A stretch of DNA of 64,000 nt from positions 23,961 to 87,960 of the forward strand of contig NZ_BOQN01000033.1 of the NCBI RefSeq assembly GCF_018332695.1, given 5' to 3'. Positions 61,805 through 64,000 of the stretch are shown in pieces. Origin of the DNA: Paractinoplanes toevensis. GTDB lineage: Bacteria; Actinomycetota; Actinomycetes; Mycobacteriales; Micromonosporaceae. A model generated the notes under the pieces. The model searched no databases, was not told where the DNA came from, and saw nothing but the letters and a program-made list of their open reading frames with translations. The position numbers and the translations under genes are program-made. Every line of letters begins with the position of its first letter. Within the stretch, counting starts at the first letter, position 1.

Positions 61805-62678
61805 GCAGCCGGCCCACCCAGTCGGTGCGGGCCCGCCGGGCCGCGACCGAGATCGGCGCCGCCGGGAAGAGGGCGTCGAACCCGTGGCTCCCGCCGGTCC
61901 AGACGTGCAGGTCGGCGCGGCCGCCGGCGGCCCAGATCCGGCTCGCGTACGCGACGTTCTCGTCCCGGAACAGCTCGGCCGAACCGGCGTCGATGTAGGC
62001 GGGCGGCAGGCCGGACAGATCCTCGGCGAGCGCGGGGGAGACGTACGCCGGCACCTCGCCGCCGTCGATCACGCTGCGCCAGCCGAACTCGTTCATCTCG
62101 CGGGTCCACACGACGGGCGCACCGTCGAACGCGGCGTCGTTGCGGTGATCGAGCATGGCCCCGATCAGCACCTGCCCGGCGATCGGCAGGTCGCCGCGGT
62201 CGCGGGCCATCAGCGTCACCCCGGCGGCGAGCCCACCGCCGGCACTGGCACCGGCCACGACGATCCGGGCCGGGTCGATCGCCAGGTTCCCGGCGGCCCA
62301 GGCCAGCCCGCGGTAGCAGTCCTCGACCAGTTCGGTGCCGCGAGCCTCGGGCGCCAGCCGGTACTCGACCGAGACCACGGTGGCACCGAACCGCTCCAGC
62401 CACTCCACGGGGATGTCGAGCTGGGAGTAGCGGTTCCCCATGACCATGCCGCCGCCGTGGATCCAGAAGACGAGCGGCGGTGGGGTGGCCGCCGCCGGCC
62501 CGGCCGGGCGCAGGATCGTCAGCCGCGCCGGGCCGTCGATCTCCTGCCGGTCCACCGAGGGGCTGTCGAGCGCCGGCGGCGCGGCATACGGCCGGATCTG
62601 CGCGAGCGTCTCCTCGTTGAGCGGCGGCATCGTCGGCATGGCGGCGAGCAGCGCCTTCAGGTCAGGGTCGAGTTCCAT
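61791..62678 (-). CDS. Hormone-sensitive-lipase-type esterase
   Basis: A 295-residue alpha/beta-hydrolase of the HSL (GDXG) family. The oxyanion motif is WIHGGGMV, the nucleophile is in GASAGGGLAAG, and the acid/His segment includes GSHGFDALFP near the end. It is cytoplasmic. It follows the ABM monooxygenase gene with a 1-base gap, so the two are co-expressed. The substrate is unknown. Confidence 0.88.
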   Translation of the reverse strand: MELDPDLKALLAAMPTMPPLNEETLAQIRPYAAPPALDSPSVDRQEIDGPARLTILRPAGPAAATPPPLVFWIHGGGMVMGNRYSQLDIPVEWLERFGATVVSVEYRLAPEARGTELVEDCYRGLAWAAGNLAIDPARIVVAGASAGGGLAAGVTLMARDRGDLPIAGQVLIGAMLDHRNDAAFDGAPVVWTREMNEFGWRSVIDGGEVPAYVSPALAEDLSGLPPAYIDAGSAELFRDENVAYASRIWAAGGRADLHVWTGGSHGFDALFPAAPISVAARRARTDWVGRLLSGR

Positions 62679-62679
62679 C

Positions 62680-62979
62680 TCAGAACGCCTTTCCGCCGAC
62701 GGGGACCTCGTCCGAGTACTCCGAGCCGGTCAGCAGCGGCTGCAGCGCGGCGACCAGCTCCTGCGCCGGTGCGGTGGCGAAGAACGCGGCGTGCGCCTCC
62801 GGGCTGCTCCAGCCCTCGGTGACGTGCACGACGTCGGGGTTGCCGGCCGAGCGGCCGACCAGGAAGACGATGCAATCCGGGTGCGGCAGCGACGGCGCGG
62901 CGAGCAGCAGCGCGATCACCTCGTCGCCCCGGCCGGGTTGCGCATTCATCGTGGCGTGGAAACCGTGGTTGATGTTCAT
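62680..62979 (-). CDS. Antibiotic biosynthesis monooxygenase (ABM) domain protein
   Basis: A 99-residue ferredoxin-like protein (GFHATMNAQPGRGDEVIALL ... VHVTEGWSSPEAHAAFFAT) of the ABM/YgiN family, which includes quinol monooxygenases. ATG 62979 is preferred over TTG 62991. It leads the two-gene operon with the esterase and is divergent from an AraC regulator. Confidence 0.82.
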   Translation of the reverse strand: MNINHGFHATMNAQPGRGDEVIALLLAAPSLPHPDCIVFLVGRSAGNPDVVHVTEGWSSPEAHAAFFATAPAQELVAALQPLLTGSEYSDEVPVGGKAF

Positions 62980-63069
62980 GAGGAAAGTCAACCGCGCTCA
63001 GCAGGTAAAACGTTAGAACGATCGCCGCGAGGACTTGCCTGATTCTCTCAAGGGCGGGAGGATCGGGTC

Positions 63070-63963
63070 ATGAGTATCGAGGAGTTGCGCAGCCTGTGCG
63101 CCCGGCACGCCCGGCCCGACCAGCGCTCACCCATCGACGACGTACTCATCTCGAAGATCGACCATGCCACCCCGCCCGCCCCGGCGATGTCCGGGGCGAT
63201 CCTCGCCGTCATCGCCCAGGGGGCAAAGCGGATCGCCCTCGGCGACCGCGTCTACGAGTACGGCGCCGGTCAGTACCTGATCGCCTCGGTGGACATGCCG
63301 GTCACCGGCGAGTTCCTGCGGGCCAGCCCCGACCGGCCGGCGCTCGGCTTCGGCCTGCTGCTGCGCCCGGCCGCCGTCGCCGAGCTGCTGCTCCAAGCCG
63401 GCCCGGGCGACCTGCCGCCCGTTCCCGGCGGCGCGCCCAGCGGCCTCGCGGTCAGTGACGCCCCGGCCGAGCTGCTCGACGCGGTGGTCCGGCTGCTGCG
63501 CCTGATCGAAACCCCCCGCGACCGGGCGGTGCTGGCCCCACTGATCAAACGCGAGATCCTCTGGCGGGTGCTCACCGGCGAGCAGGGCGCCCCCGTACGC
63601 CAGCTCGGCCTGGCCGACAGCAGCCTCACCCAGGTCGCCCGGGTGATCCACTGGATCCGCGACCACTACAACGAGCCGTTCCGGGTGGAGGACCTCGCGC
63701 AGCTGGCCGGGATGAGCGTCTCCGCCTTCTACCGCAACTTCCAGGGCGTCACCGCGACCAGCCCGCTGCAGTTCCAGAAACAGATCCGCCTCCAGCAGGC
63801 CCGGCTGCTGCTCGCCACCCGCCCCGGCGACGTCACCGGCGTCGGCCGCACCGTCGGTTACGACAGCCCGTCGCAGTTCAGCCGGGAGTACCACCGCCAG
63901 TTCGGCGCCCCACCCAGCCAGGACGTGAGCCGGCTCCGCGACCCGGAGCCGGCCCTGCCCTAG
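63070..63963 (+). CDS. AraC-family regulator
   Basis: A 297-residue regulator. Residues about 20-160 form the AraC_N (PF06719) cupin-like domain (GDRVYEYGAGQYLIASVDMP). Residues about 195-290 hold the double HTH (VEDLAQLAGMSVSAFYRNFQ and VGRTVGYDSPSQFSREYHR). GGGAGG precedes ATG 63070. It is divergent from the ABM/esterase operon across 90 bases and probably controls it; these proteins often respond to aldehydes or quinones. Confidence 0.9.
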   Translation: MSIEELRSLCARHARPDQRSPIDDVLISKIDHATPPAPAMSGAILAVIAQGAKRIALGDRVYEYGAGQYLIASVDMPVTGEFLRASPDRPALGFGLLLRPAAVAELLLQAGPGDLPPVPGGAPSGLAVSDAPAELLDAVVRLLRLIETPRDRAVLAPLIKREILWRVLTGEQGAPVRQLGLADSSLTQVARVIHWIRDHYNEPFRVEDLAQLAGMSVSAFYRNFQGVTATSPLQFQKQIRLQQARLLLATRPGDVTGVGRTVGYDSPSQFSREYHRQFGAPPSQDVSRLRDPEPALP

Positions 63964-64000
63964 GTGTACTGACCCGAGAGGGGGTCCGTAACGCGAACGG

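Noticed and set aside
63971..63986. Terminator after the AraC gene (GACCC/GGGTC)
   Set aside because: Only 5 paired bases and the sequence ends 14 bases later; too weak to call.

Overview
The window is high-GC DNA (GC-rich third codon positions, many GTG and some TTG starts, frequent ATGA/GTGA stop-start overlaps) from an actinomycete. AfsR/SARP regulators, a DUF574-type methyltransferase, a Tat-exported intradiol dioxygenase, many secreted hydrolases and dense one-component regulators point to a filamentous soil genus, most likely Micromonosporaceae (Actinoplanes-like). That placement is inference. I see no rRNA, tRNA, CRISPR array, prophage or intact insertion sequence.

Layout. 1-8096: an aerobic carbon monoxide dehydrogenase cluster (coxM cut by the window edge, coxS, coxL, XdhC/CoxF with a YHS tail, a MocA-like nucleotidyltransferase, coxD, coxG, coxE). 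CoxL carries the form I active-site loop AYACSFR and the order is M-S-L, so this looks like a true CO oxidiser; a LysR regulator converges on it. 9059-14894: a DUF574 methyltransferase, gene debris, a lipoprotein esterase, an SRPBCC/ArsR operon with a readable promoter and operators, a TIR-repeat protein and a Tat-exported intradiol dioxygenase. 14916-23932: four regulator/transporter or regulator/enzyme units (TetR/MFS, MarR with siderophore reductase and MFS exporter, MarR/MMPL, isochorismatase-like hydrolase), two with perfect palindromic operators, plus a HupE-like remnant. 24121-33027: an HMG-CoA lyase-like enzyme, a wall-anchored-looking protein, a cytoplasmic hydrolase/subtilisin pair with an N-terminal winged helix, and an aldehyde dehydrogenase / 93-residue protein / PEP-mutase-like operon facing an IclR regulator.

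33051-39584: a lipoprotein, then a 1591-residue exported protein (lysozyme-like, golvesin-like, SGNH esterase and NucA/NucB nuclease regions) facing a SUKH/SMI1 protein, a possible toxin/immunity arrangement. 39653-47501: PadR/membrane protein pair, AONS-like enzyme, acyltransferase, sugar-alcohol dehydrogenase and a secreted penicillin acylase with an F5/8C domain. 47553-51309: ECF sigma factor with a coupled membrane protein, and a sugar MFS/GH1 beta-glucosidase pair.

51374-58055 holds the most unusual unit: a Nudix - winged helix - nucleoside phosphorylase fusion coupled by a 4-base overlap to a membrane protein. Both carry the same short segment (VGVQAxx[IV]HGxV), which resembles the actinobacterial NLR-associated amyloid signalling motifs. 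An AfsR-type NB-ARC/TPR protein lies directly upstream. I read this as a candidate NLR-style signalling or defence module. 58225-63963: a SARP/hemerythrin pair, a secreted pectate lyase under a LacI-type palindrome, an F420-type reductase, an HSL-type esterase/ABM monooxygenase operon and an AraC regulator.
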